NCBI GenBank assembly: GCA_963930655.1
Contig: OZ005616.1
Span: 12,490,001-12,554,000 of the forward strand
DNA from: Myrica gale
Lineage: Eukaryota > Streptophyta > Magnoliopsida > Fagales > Myricaceae
Direction: 5' to 3'
DNA: 64,000 nucleotides
This document shows positions 21,505-31,400 of the stretch, in pieces. The notes beneath the pieces are model-generated. The model saw nothing but the letters and a program-made list of their open reading frames with translations. It did no database searches and had not been told where the DNA came from. The translations under genes and the position numbers were made by a program. How positions within the stretch are numbered: position 1 is the stretch's first letter; the number at the start of each line of letters is the position of its first letter.

Positions 21505-22536
21505 CTATGTTGGGCCTCCCTGCCTTCTTGCATTGTCCTGCTGCGTGGGTCGGGGTGCTTGGTTTGAGCTGCCTGCACTCCTACAGTCTCTGGCGAAGTG
21601 ACCAGGCTTCCCACATTTGAAACATAAGCCCTGCCTGCACTCCCCAGGGTGTCTCTTGTTGCACTTGTTGCACAGAGGAAACTGATTTCCTCCAGCATTC
21701 TGAGCTCCACCAGGCCTCTGGTTTGGCCTCGGGTTCGGCCTCTGGTTCGACCTCTGAGGCTGCCTCTGTGACGGCTCTGGCCTACTTTTCTTCCAGGGCA
21801 TCTGCGGAACGGTTGGGTTGGAAGGAGCCTTCCTCTTCTGCTGGTCATGATAGACTGCTATCCTCTGCAGTCCTCTCTCCACTATCACTGCCCGTTCAAT
21901 TACTTCTGCCAGGGTTTTAAGGTTGTGACTATACACCCTGTCATAGACCCGTGGGTGTAACCCTTCCTCAAACTTTCGGGCCTTCCTTTCCTCATCGGGC
22001 ACCAAGTACGGGGCAAACCGCACCAGCTCCATGAATCGGCCTGCGTATTGCTCCACCGTCATGGCTCCTTGGGTTAGGGTAGCGAATTCCCTTGCCTTCG
22101 CTTCCCGGGTCGTCCGTGGGAAATAACGATCTAAAAATTCTTGCTGGAACCTCTCCCAGGTTATGGGCTGCTCTCCCAGCTCCTGTTCCAGCAACACCTT
22201 CTCGGACTGCCACCACCTTTTGGCATCCCCTTGCAGCTTGAAGGTAGCATAACTTAACTTTTGGGCCTCGGTACACCCCAAGACCTCAAGTAGCTCTTTC
22301 ATCTCCACCAGCCAATTTTCTGCTAGTATGGCATCTCCCCTGCCGTTGTACGCTGGCGGGTGCTGGCGGTTAAACTGATCGAATGTACACCCCTCAGAGC
22401 GTCCTCGGGCCCCTTCAGCATGGGCACCCGGCTGCACGTGCTCGGCAACTAGCTGAGCCATGTGCCTTAACACATCCTCGGTAGTAACTCCGGGAGCCTC
22501 GGACTCTTGATTTCTTGTTGGCCTCCTAGGTGCCAT
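21505..22536 (-). CDS. gag: Gag capsid-nucleocapsid protein
   Basis: 343 residues from the first ATG (22536; the frame is open a few codons further upstream, but only from a TTG). Residues 50-230 match the plant retrotransposon gag domain (FNRQHPPAYNG, then AENWL, a KLSYATFKLQGDAKRWW block and WERFQQEFLDRYFP). A basic Pro/Gln/Arg linker follows, then two zinc knuckles near the end: CNKCNKRHPGEC and the canonical CFKCGKPGHFARDC (about residues 305-318). Gag packages the RNA and forms the particle in the cytoplasm. It ends at UAG (21505-21507), and the same frame continues into pol. Related Tekay/Del elements usually have gag and pol as one open frame. Confidence 0.93.
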   Translation of the reverse strand: MAPRRPTRNQESEAPGVTTEDVLRHMAQLVAEHVQPGAHAEGARGRSEGCTFDQFNRQHPPAYNGRGDAILAENWLVEMKELLEVLGCTEAQKLSYATFKLQGDAKRWWQSEKVLLEQELGEQPITWERFQQEFLDRYFPRTTREAKAREFATLTQGAMTVEQYAGRFMELVRFAPYLVPDEERKARKFEEGLHPRVYDRVYSHNLKTLAEVIERAVIVERGLQRIAVYHDQQKRKAPSNPTVPQMPWKKSRPEPSQRQPQRSNQRPNPRPNQRPGGAQNAGGNQFPLCNKCNKRHPGECRQGLCFKCGKPGHFARDCRSAGSSNQAPRPTQQDNARRQGGPT

Positions 22537-22698
22537 CCTGCACTTCAACGTTATCGTTCAGCTTAGAACAACCTCAACCTCATAAATTCTCATCATACTT
22601 AACCCTAAACGTGCTATCTCATGCTTTAGGGTTTAGGGTTCTACTTCGTTCCCTATGTTCTACGACTCTACCCTCCGATCCTCTGATACCAACTTAAC
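22537..22698 (-). other. Leader between primer binding site and gag
   Basis: About 160 bp of 5' leader. It contains telomere-box-like sequences: AACCCTAAA at 22601-22609 and two overlapping TTTAGGGTT copies at 22625-22640 (plus-strand order). These are complementary and could form a 9-bp stem. Confidence 0.6.
22681..22691 (-). other. Primer binding site, initiator tRNA-Met type
   Basis: In the sense direction TGGTATCAGAG lies seven bases after the 5' LTR end. It matches the complement of the 3' end of plant initiator tRNA-Met, the usual primer for Ty3 chromoviruses. Confidence 0.9.
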
Positions 22699-25600
22699 TG
22701 TCACGCCCCGAACGGTATCCCGCAGGGACCGTGACAGCCGCGAGCTATCCCCCGGATGGCTCCAGCGTTCTTACTTATTTTCTTACTTGATTGCGGCGGA
22801 AACGTACAGGATCGCGAGGGGTTTGAGCAAATACTTACATAATCAGGGTTCTCATTAAATTCATACAGAACAAATATTTAAACATATTAGAACCCAATTA
22901 GTGACGCTCATGTCACTATCAACAAAATGCGGAACTTAACATCTTGGGCATCTAGGTCAGGTAGTCCTCCTGACTCTCTTCACCTGATACATCTGGAATG
23001 ACACAGTTTTAAAAACGTGAGTCAAAAAGACTCAGTAAGGGAAAAACGTAAAACTTAAATCATGCTCTTGACTCATGCTTGCTTAATCATGGAAGAAAGA
23101 AAACTTGATAACTGATGCATATGCGTGCTCATGAATTATGCATATGCTCTTGCTTAGTGTTTTCGGCCCCAGGCCCTTGAAAACCACTTTCTTTCATACT
23201 TGCTTGTAAAACTGGCCCTTGGCCCTTAAAAAAAAAATCATTCATTCGTACTTGTGCCCTTGTTGGCCTTATCATAATTATTTCATGTCTTCTACTTGTG
23301 GGCTCGCTCCATTTGACCCCTGAAGTCAGGGTTGTGCGTTCCCTTCGGAACCGTCCCCGAATTCCCTTAGAGACCTTACATCTGGTCGAGCTAGCCCTTG
23401 AAGTGGCCCCGGGCCTGATGGCTAGACACGACCCTTGGAGGCACCACACCTTCTCACTGTCCTTCAGTGTGCCTTGCACAGCCTCTTGGATTCACCCATC
23501 CTTCTCATAAATGTCCTTCGGTATGGGAGTCCAACTTGATGGTACGGTACCGACCGGTGCCCCTTATATTAACTTATCGTTTCATAAAACTTCTCGTATT
23601 CTTTCCATAAAAATCATTGCATAATTTTCTTCTTGAAAAAATTCATGCAATGCACATGTCATGTCATGCTTGCTTAAAATTCATGCTTGTTCACGAAATT
23701 CATATCATGTCATGCTTTCTTAAAATTCATGCTTATTCATGAAACGATGCAGTGTGTCATTCCAGTTTTGAAAAGAAATACTTACTGTACACTTACAGTA
23801 TCCACTTACTATTCCACTTACTCTTGCTCTTCTTGTTCGTGTATACAGACACGTGGATCGCCTACAAGCGATTCAAATATTCTTTTAGACTTTAAGAATT
23901 ATGAAATCATTTCTTTTGAAATCAGTCATCAATCGAAGATATATATATATATATATATATCTATATATACATATCACAGAAATTCATTTAATTACAAAAT
24001 AATTATTTTATTCTTTTCCTTAACAATATTCAAAACTTAACTTATTAAATTAATATTTTTATTGAAATAAAAATATATTTATCCATGTACGTGTCTCGAT
24101 TAGGGTTAAATAATACTCATAGGTTTAGACTTAAACCTAAGTCTCTTTTTATTACACGTACTACATTAAACCTCATATCTAACTATTCATGATTAAATCT
24201 TAACTTAGACTTTAAACCTCAAATAAAAACCCGAGTAAAACTTAACTAGGGTTCCAATAATATTTAATAAAGATCATGGCTCTATAATATTCTTCCAACT
24301 AGCCTAACTCTAATTTTTCTTATCCAACACAACAATGAAAATACATAAATTATAAATTTGCACTTAGGGTTAACTTCTTGCAACTTTCGGCCACTACCAT
24401 TTATGCACCAATTAAATCACAACTTTTTCTCCAAGGGTGATCCCATCCTCCAATCAACAAATTTCACAACCTAATATCTACAAATCAAAACACCAATACC
24501 ATACACCATACTCAAGGCATTCGGCCAACTCAAGTTTTTACCCAATGATTAGTTTTCTTTTATTTCCTTCAATATGCATGCTCCCAATACTTAACATAAT
24601 CATCCACTATGCATTTAAGGTCATAAATCTTGCACATGTTAAGGCCAATGTCCAAATCTACACATATTCAAAACTATACATGAAAATCCACATAGCTTAT
24701 TTTCGGCCATACCCAAAATGTTACCTTTTTCATGCTAAAAATCATATCATGCATATCTTTTGCATTTGTGACCTAACTAGCATGCATACACTTAATCCTT
24801 TTTATCAAACAATTCCATCAACAATAGATCTACTCTTTATTCACACTAATATCCATGGTCTAAACAAAGATATCATTTTTCATCAACCCAACATATCAAA
24901 ACTTAGATCTAACTTCCTTTAGCATACATTGTTCTTCATTTGCCTTTTTCTTCACATACAACCTTAGATCTAGGGCTTCCATGGTTAGATCTAACATGTA
25001 AACAACCTAGGGTTCCCAAGCATCCAAGATCTAACAACATCAAGGCATCTATCAAAATACAACTCCAAAATCTTACACATAGGCCATTCGGCCACTCATG
25101 CTAACCCAACAAAAATCATTTTAGTCTTACCTTGTTGTTTGTCCAAGCTTGAGCACCTAGAAAATAAGGTACCTTTGGTTAGTACTTGTGAAGCTCAAGA
25201 CAAAATTTATCAATGAAACTAAACTCACCTTCAACCTTTACCAAATCTTCCTATCCTTTTCCTCCTCCAAAGATTCGGTCCACCCTCCTTAGAAATGACC
25301 AAACTTGGTTTAAAAGAAACTCTATGGTGGTGAAGAGGACATGGTAAGTTTGAAGAATAATGGTGTCAAATGGCTAGGTTTTCATGGTAGGATTTGTCAA
25401 CAAAAAGGAGAGATTTACTTGGCTTTTGGAATGGGTTTTGGCAAGCTTGATGGAAGTGGTTTAGAGGCAAGATGAAATGCACAAACCTTGAACTCTTGAG
25501 TGTAAGATTCGGTCAAGACTTGAAAATGGGAGAGAGTTGAGAGCAATGAGGGGTTCGGCCAAATGAGGAAGAATTGGAGTGTGGGGTGAGATGTGAATTT

Positions 25601-26731
25601 TGGTCATGGCATTTGCAAGAGAGATGTGAGAGATTGAGTCTCCCAAAGCACTTGACATAAAGTTTGAGAGAGTGAGTTGACAAGAGAGAGAAATGGAAAA
25701 GCAAAAATGGAAAATGGTGAAGGGGGGGGGGCCTTGGTCGACATTCTCCTAAGCCTCCCTCTCTCTTTCTTTTTCTTTCCTTTCACCTCTCTCTCACATC
25801 ACTTCCTTGTCTCTTTGCACATTCTCTTTCCTCCATGCACTCCATCGACATACACTCCTCCTTCCTCACTTTTTCTCTTCTCTTTTTACTTCCATGAGTT
25901 GTCTCATCATCTTACACCACTTACACATCTCTTACACTTCACATGGCTTTGTTTCATGGCTTTTCAAAATCATCCCCTAGCCTTACACGTAAATGGCTTG
26001 CATTTAACTTAGTTTGGTTGCTTTTCAACCAACCTAGTTACTTCCACATTAAATGGCAACCAACTTTCAACTTAGTTTCATTCTCACCTAACTTATCACT
26101 TCATAAGCTCTCTTGCTTATCTAATTCATTCCAATAGCTTATCATCTCATAAGCATGTTCTCTTATCATGTGATAATGACCTTAGCCTATCTCTACAATA
26201 ATCACAAGGCCTTATCACTCTAAAGGTTTCCTAGCTTATCATGCTTGCTTATCACTATGATAAGCAAGTGTGCTTATCAATTAAATCATTTCTAAACTTA
26301 TCACATAACTACATAGCTTATCATTTGAATATTCATATGGAAATTCTATTAATAATGTAGAACACATAATGATATTACATGTCACATAAAACATTTAATC
26401 CATGTATTCAAAAGAATTTCATTATTCAATCTATTAATAATTTCGGCTTATACTAGGAAATTATTTGAGCATAATTCAAATTATATGGTCCATGAATCAT
26501 ATTAGGTAAAAATATTAATTTGTAAAAGAGGAACTTACTTGCATGAAATGGCATATTAATTATTTAAAGAGATTTTATGAAATAAAATCCCATTTAAATC
26601 GAAATACCATAACATAAAAAATTAGGACATACATTGGCCAAAACATAGCCCCATTAAGAAATAAAAACTATTACATTGGAAAAATAAAACAATACATAAG
26701 CAATTACGTAGGGGAAAATCGGGGTCTCACA
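22699..26731 (-). repeat. 5' LTR of the Tekay element
   Basis: 4,033 bp, nearly identical to the 3' LTR. Seen differences: C/T near the terminus (12972 versus 22715), T/C at 13200/22943 region, G/C at 13728/23471 region, and two extra AT units at about 23940-23960. This LTR drives element transcription. Confidence 0.95.
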
Positions 26732-27880
26732 TATTGTGATGGCCTCTCTTTTCTCTTTGGGAATTAGACTCGCGCATTTTCATCTGTTTCTTTCCAGTTA
26801 CTACGTGTAGATTTTGGTTTTCTGTTTGCTTATTCTTTATGTACATCTAGTGCATTAAGTCTATTTTATGAATTTGCTTCTTAATATGTTTTGTTAACTG
26901 AAAAAAGCTTCAATTTTTCGTTGTTAGTAATTTGTACAGAAAACAATTTTGTGATAGGTTTCTTCAAAAATTGGATTTCATTTCTCTTGGTTTTATTTAT
27001 CCCCACTTTTTTAAATGGTAATTATGTCACCAAAAGAAAGGAAGTCCTTAGGACATTTTCTCTAAAATTTGGATCTCAAATGAAATTTGATTGGTGTATT
27101 TAGAAATGATGTAAACTCCCTATTTCTGATTCAAGCTTGCTGGTTGCTTGATTAGATTTCGTTTCAAAAGGGGAAACATATTTATGGTTCAACTTATTTC
27201 ATCTTTGTTATTCTTGTGGTGATCTGAGATATGTTCCTAAGATTAAATGTTAGATTTAAAACCTGTGATCCTACCTTTGGTACCTTGGTTATAGAATTGG
27301 ATACTTATGGTCAATCTATTTAGCAGACTTGCAGCTGACTCCTTCCTTTCCATAGTTAAATCTAGTTTTTATTAAAAAGTCATGTTGCTTTTTGGTGGTT
27401 AATTTGACCCATTTTGACATGGAGAATCTAGAGTTGCATATAGCCTTATATACAAGTAGATATATATATTTTTTACATAAATCTTTTGTTTATTTCTATT
27501 TTCTCATGTGATATCTGTTTTCAATTATAGGAATTAAAGATCGAGGATGTTAATGTGTAAAAGGAGAAAGATTTTAATTCGTCCTCGCTTATTGTGTTGT
27601 ATTTGAATATTTTAGTTGGTCAGTGCTTATTGTTATTTTATATTAGAAACTTGTTACTTTTTAGATTACTTGTAGAGATTCTTGTGTTTATTGTAAAATG
27701 CTTTTAATCAATGATGAAGTATATTTTGTTTTATTATCCTTGTTCTTTTAGTTTTTACATCCAATAAATTATGGTTATTAAAATAAATTTGTATTAGCGA
27801 TTAAAAAAAATGTATAGGAAAAAATTAGTAGTGTTTTAAAATGTTGGCACAAACCAAATACTAAAAAAAAAACATTGGCA
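26732..27880. other. Interior of the CACTA element right of the nested retrotransposon
   Basis: AT-rich, T-rich intron-like sequence. An acceptor-like TTATAG at about 27530 is followed by a short exon-like piece, then sequence resembling a 3' UTR with TTTTAATCAATGATG and AATAAATTATGG near 27770. No protein-coding frame is supported. Confidence 0.4.
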
Positions 27881-27884
27881 CAGA

Positions 27885-28140
27885 CCTTTAGCTGCGGTCA
27901 CGAAAACGCTGCTAAAGGTCTGTGCCAGCATTTTACGAAATACTGCCAAAAATAAGGTAGAATTGCATTTGGGTCTATAGCGGTGATCGTGACCGCCAGT
28001 ATAGACCAGCAGTCTTCACCAGCGGTCGCAAAAACTGCCATTAACTACGACTGTCATATAGCGGCGGTCGAGACCGCTAAAAAACTGCTGCTAAAGCTTT
28101 ATCAGCGATTTTTTGACCTTTAACCGTTGCTAAAGGCCCA
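27885..28140. repeat. CACTA right subterminal repeats
   Basis: Motifs such as TTAGCTGCGGTCACGAAAACGCTGCTAAAG (27890-27920 region), TATAGCGGTGATCGTGACCGCCAGTATAG (27977-28005 region) and further TATAGCGGCGGTCG copies, in both orientations. They match the left end and the CACTA end at 4903. Confidence 0.75.
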
Positions 28141-28155
28141 TTTTTTGCAGTGTGT

Positions 28156-30628
28156 AGGGCTAGAAAACATGCTGTTGGACAAAGCACGGAGTGTGAAGAT
28201 CTCTGATTTTGGGGTTGCTGATGTTGAAGCATCAAATTCTAAGCACTTGACAGGGGAGACAAGCACTATTGGTTATATGGCTCCGAGGTATAACCTATTC
28301 CTGTACTTGATTATATTTTGTATAGGTAAAGTCGTAGTAAAAGGTTAATGGTAGGCGCTGCAAAGTATAAAAGGTTAGTAGCTGAGGAACAAAATGTAAT
28401 GAAATCAGTAGTTTGGAGTGCAAAGTTTCAGAATCTCAATATCCAGGAGGCAAAAAAGTGTATTGTTCCCGTAAGTTTGTATTTTTCGGGGACCAATATG
28501 GGCAATGCCACCATGGTACAATGTGGAGTAAATTAGTAATCACACTATGATTTTCATTCAAATACTTTATGAAATAATCCTACTTTGGATGTAGTAAATT
28601 TGACGCACTCTCCGGTAGGTGGAGTCACAAGTATATCTGTGTCACTTTTCTCTTCTTCTATCTACTTTTTGATTTTGGTTTATTTTACATAATCGATATT
28701 TAATGTAATAACATTACGATTTATGTCTCAAGATTTTCAGTGTAAGGTAACCATATTAAGGTTTATGTCTCAAGATTACATACTCGTCCCCTTGTAAGTT
28801 GTAACTTCTCTATGGGCTATCCCATCATGTAGTGGTGCACAATATTCTCAATTTTGCTCCATGATCACGACCATCAGTATTCTAGGTAACTTATGTTATA
28901 GATAATATTATAATCAATTTATAAAATTTGATATGATAGTATCGCAATATCATAGATTAGATTCTGTTTTATTGTGAGACATTGTCAAGATCTCAAAAAT
29001 TCAAGTTTAAATATAGGAATATGTTTCATATCATGCTTTGTATTGTCTTTATAAATACAGACATTTAACTTGTACTCTGTATAGATTTATAATACAAAAT
29101 ATAGATATAGAAGACTTTTACAGTGGATGTAGGTCTCATAAACCAAACCACTTAGATCCCTGTTTTTTTACTCCTCTTCTCTCCATTATATTTCAAATAT
29201 GCATCGTATATCTTTTCTTTCATGGTATCGGAGCTAGTGATCCTGCAACCATAAGTTAGGTCTAGCTGCCCCAAGCATCCACATCTTGCACTCTCAATGA
29301 GCGTTCTGACGATATCTTATTTTTCTCAACCGCACGAGGACATTCAAGAGTCTCTATGTCTCAGATCTGAAACATTAAGTTCAGATCCACCATTTTTCCC
29401 ACGGATTCCTCAGCATTTGCAAAGAGAAAGAAAAGGGAGGTGAGTGAAAGATAGAGAAAAAAGGAGAGAGAAGGAGATATGTTTAGCAAAAGTTATGAAG
29501 TGAACAATCCCAACAAAAAAAAATTGAGAGAGAAAAGAAAAACAATAGAGAAGTATTGTTGTCCATTATCTTTCATTGCCTCTATTTAGTTGTTTTTCTT
29601 TTGTTCTTAAAGACACGATTTGGTGCGTTGGCTATTGTTTTTTTGCCCGGTCCACTTTTCAACGGTCTTGTGCCTATTTTCGTTCAAGGCCAGATCACTT
29701 ATAGTGTCGTTTTTCAAATACAAGATTTTATATACTCTTCATTTCGTGTTTGAAGGAGGTTGTTATGTATAATATAATAATCAATTTATAAGATTTGATA
29801 TGATATTATTGCAATATCAGAAATTCAATCTTATTGTGAGGTATTTTCAAGATCTCAAATATTTAAGTTTAAATTTAGGAATATTTTTCCTATTGTACTT
29901 TGTATTGTCTCCATAAATAGAGACATTTAACTAGTACTATGTATGGACTTATAATACAAAATACAGACATAGAAAACTTTTTACAATGGACGTAGGAACT
30001 TCTTAAATCCATGTCTCTTTTTACACTTTCTCCTCTCTCTATTATATTTCAATTATGTATAGTTTATCTTTTCTTTCAAGTTAGAGCTCAACAACTAGTA
30101 ATAAAAAAAGGAGCAATCAATAATTTAATAGTTATTTTTCACGGACTTGTCAAATGGATCGTTTACAGGTTATCAATGGGAATCCATATAACAGGAAATG
30201 TGATGTATACAGTTTTAGCATCTCTTTGTGGGAGATGTATTGCTGTGACATGCCATATAAAAATCTCAGTTTCTCCGAAGTGGCTTCAGGCGTGGTTCAT
30301 GACGTAACTTGTCGACTTGACTGAGTATATAGAGTCTTCTGCTTGAATATTTTTTTTTGCAAAGTTGAATTTAAAAGGATTATTAATCCTATTGTTGGGC
30401 AATTCTGTCATGTTAAAATCAAAGAATCTGAGACCAGAGATACCAAGATGCTGCACAAGTTCGCTGGCAAATGTAATGAAACAATGCTGGGATGCCATTC
30501 CCGACACTCGGCCAGAAATGGAAGAGGTACTTTCCTTGTTAGAGGCCATAGACACATCAAAAGGTGGAGGTATGATCCCCCTAGATCAGCCTCAAGGCTG
30601 TCTTTGCTTATCGTGGGCACTAAAATAA
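28156..30628 (+). pseudogene. Raf-like MAPKKK (plant group C), 3' part
   Basis: Three exon pieces. 28156-28287 has GLENMLLD, the DFG motif (ISDFGVADVEAS) and the activation segment GETSTIGYMAP. 30169-30303 (45 codons) starts VINGNPYNRKCDVYSF, the subdomain IX region. 30425-30628 starts NLRPEIPRCC, carries the subdomain XI arginine (CWDAIPDTRPEM) and ends with the group-specific GGGMIPLDQPQGCLC tail before TAA. Introns have GT...AG borders; the 1.88-kb intron holds a TRIM-like element (28894-30078). One base appears to be missing at the end of the first piece (CTCCGAG before the donor, where a Glu codon is usual), shifting the frame. The C-terminal half is otherwise well kept, so loss of function is probably not very old. 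Confidence 0.8.
28894..30078 (+). mobile_element. TRIM-like non-autonomous LTR retrotransposon
   Basis: Two diverged LTRs, 28894-29222 (329 bp) and 29761-30078 (318 bp), both start TGTTAT and end TTTCTTTCA. The first is followed at once by TGGTATCGGAGC (29223-29234), an initiator-Met primer site. The second is preceded by GAAGGAGGT, a purine tract. The 538-bp interior has no coding frame. The flanks are ACTTA and AGTTA, a target duplication with one mismatch. The element lies in an intron of the kinase gene. LTR divergence shows it is much older than the Tekay insertion. Confidence 0.85.
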
Positions 30629-30968
30629 TAGCACATTAAACCACTTGATATGTAACAATTTGGAAGACCAGATAGATCTTATCGTGGTTATTGGGAATAT
30701 ATATATTGATGAGAGAAACAGATGGTTGTGGATATAAGTAGAGAAGCCGTGCTCCAATATCTCACTTTGTCGGATGATTTACCCTCTGGATGGTTGTGGC
30801 ACATTTCAGATACCTTTGAACTTACCAAATGCCTATTGAATTGATCAAGTTGTTGGCCCTGCAACGTCCCTTTTGTAAGATATCCCATTAGAATACTTGC
30901 TGCTATCTGAATCCACTTTATATTCCAAAACAGTCAGTTGATGGATCGATTGAAGTTGAGACTTCAAT
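30629..30968. other. Region downstream of the kinase stop
   Basis: Probably the former 3' UTR and downstream sequence of the kinase gene. No gene and no clear polyadenylation signal were identified. Confidence 0.35.
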
Positions 30969-31400
30969 CACTACAAGAAAAGCGGGCTTCCACCACGCTT
31001 TATTTTTTACGCGTCAGTAAAGTGAGCGAATTCTCTATGACTAAAGCATTTCCTGTCGGCGAATCTCAACCCTTCTTCAACCACGTGCTTTCCCGTCGGT
31101 GAATCTCTAAAATACTTTTTACTGTGGCTACCACCAAGTTTAGTGACACATATCCACACTTTGTCGATGCGAGTGGTGGTCGTCAAACTAAATTTGGCCA
31201 GTCACCATTCCCTACCTCTTCTGGTTCGTCAAGAGCATTTGTAAAACTGGCGATGAAGGTCGCCTTTGTCTTTCTGGCTAGAAATTAAGACCAACGAGTT
31301 CATCTCTGTTGGTGAAGGTCTCCTGCCGATGTAGCTGGGTTCTGGGTTCGTCAAGAAAGCTGCTAGTAGCTAGCTAGTGGTTGTTGCTCATCAGGTGCGA
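30969..31400. mobile_element. CACTA terminus fragment
   Basis: CACTACAAGAAAAGCGGG at 30969, preceded by AAT, is a typical CACTA 5' end. GC-rich motifs of the GTCGGCGAATCTC / GTCGGTGAATCTC kind follow at about 31056 and 31095 and could be subterminal repeats. I found no right end within the next several kb, so this is a truncated copy; the right limit given is where the motif-rich sequence fades. Confidence 0.45.

Larger units (their letters stand above)
12956..26731 (-). mobile_element. Tekay/Del chromovirus (Ty3 LTR retrotransposon), nearly complete
   Basis: A 13,776-bp element on the minus strand: 5' LTR 22699-26731, primer binding site, gag, pol with chromodomain, an extra ORF, purine tract, 3' LTR 12956-16984. 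TATTG flanks both sides (12951-12955 and 26732-26736), the 5-bp target duplication of integrase. LTRs begin TGTGAGACCCCG and end CGGGGCGTGACA in the sense direction. The two LTRs differ at only three bases I could find plus a 4-bp (AT)n length change, so the insertion is very young. gag and pol are open except for one UAG between them. It sits inside a CACTA element, so it is younger than that insertion. The Tekay assignment rests on the chromodomain and pol pattern. Confidence 0.95.
11525..28152. mobile_element. Non-autonomous CACTA element carrying a nested Tekay retrotransposon
   Basis: The left end is CACTACAAAAATA at 11525. The right end, read inverted, is CACTGCAAAAAAT, ending at 28152. 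The host bases TGT flank both ends (11522-11524 and 28153-28155), the 3-bp target duplication expected for CACTA. Both ends carry motifs of the TTTAGCAGCGGTCGC / TATAGCGGCG kind. Without the nested retrotransposon (12956-26731) the element is about 2.85 kb and encodes no transposase I can see, so it moved with transposase from elsewhere. Its inside is AT-rich except for a pyrimidine-rich leader-like block at 12560-12930. It lies inside the kinase catalytic-loop exon. Confidence 0.9.

Noticed and set aside
22681..22691. Possible tRNA gene at CTCTGATACCA
   Set aside because: Only the complement of a tRNA 3' end, as expected for a primer binding site. No cloverleaf was seen here or elsewhere in the window.
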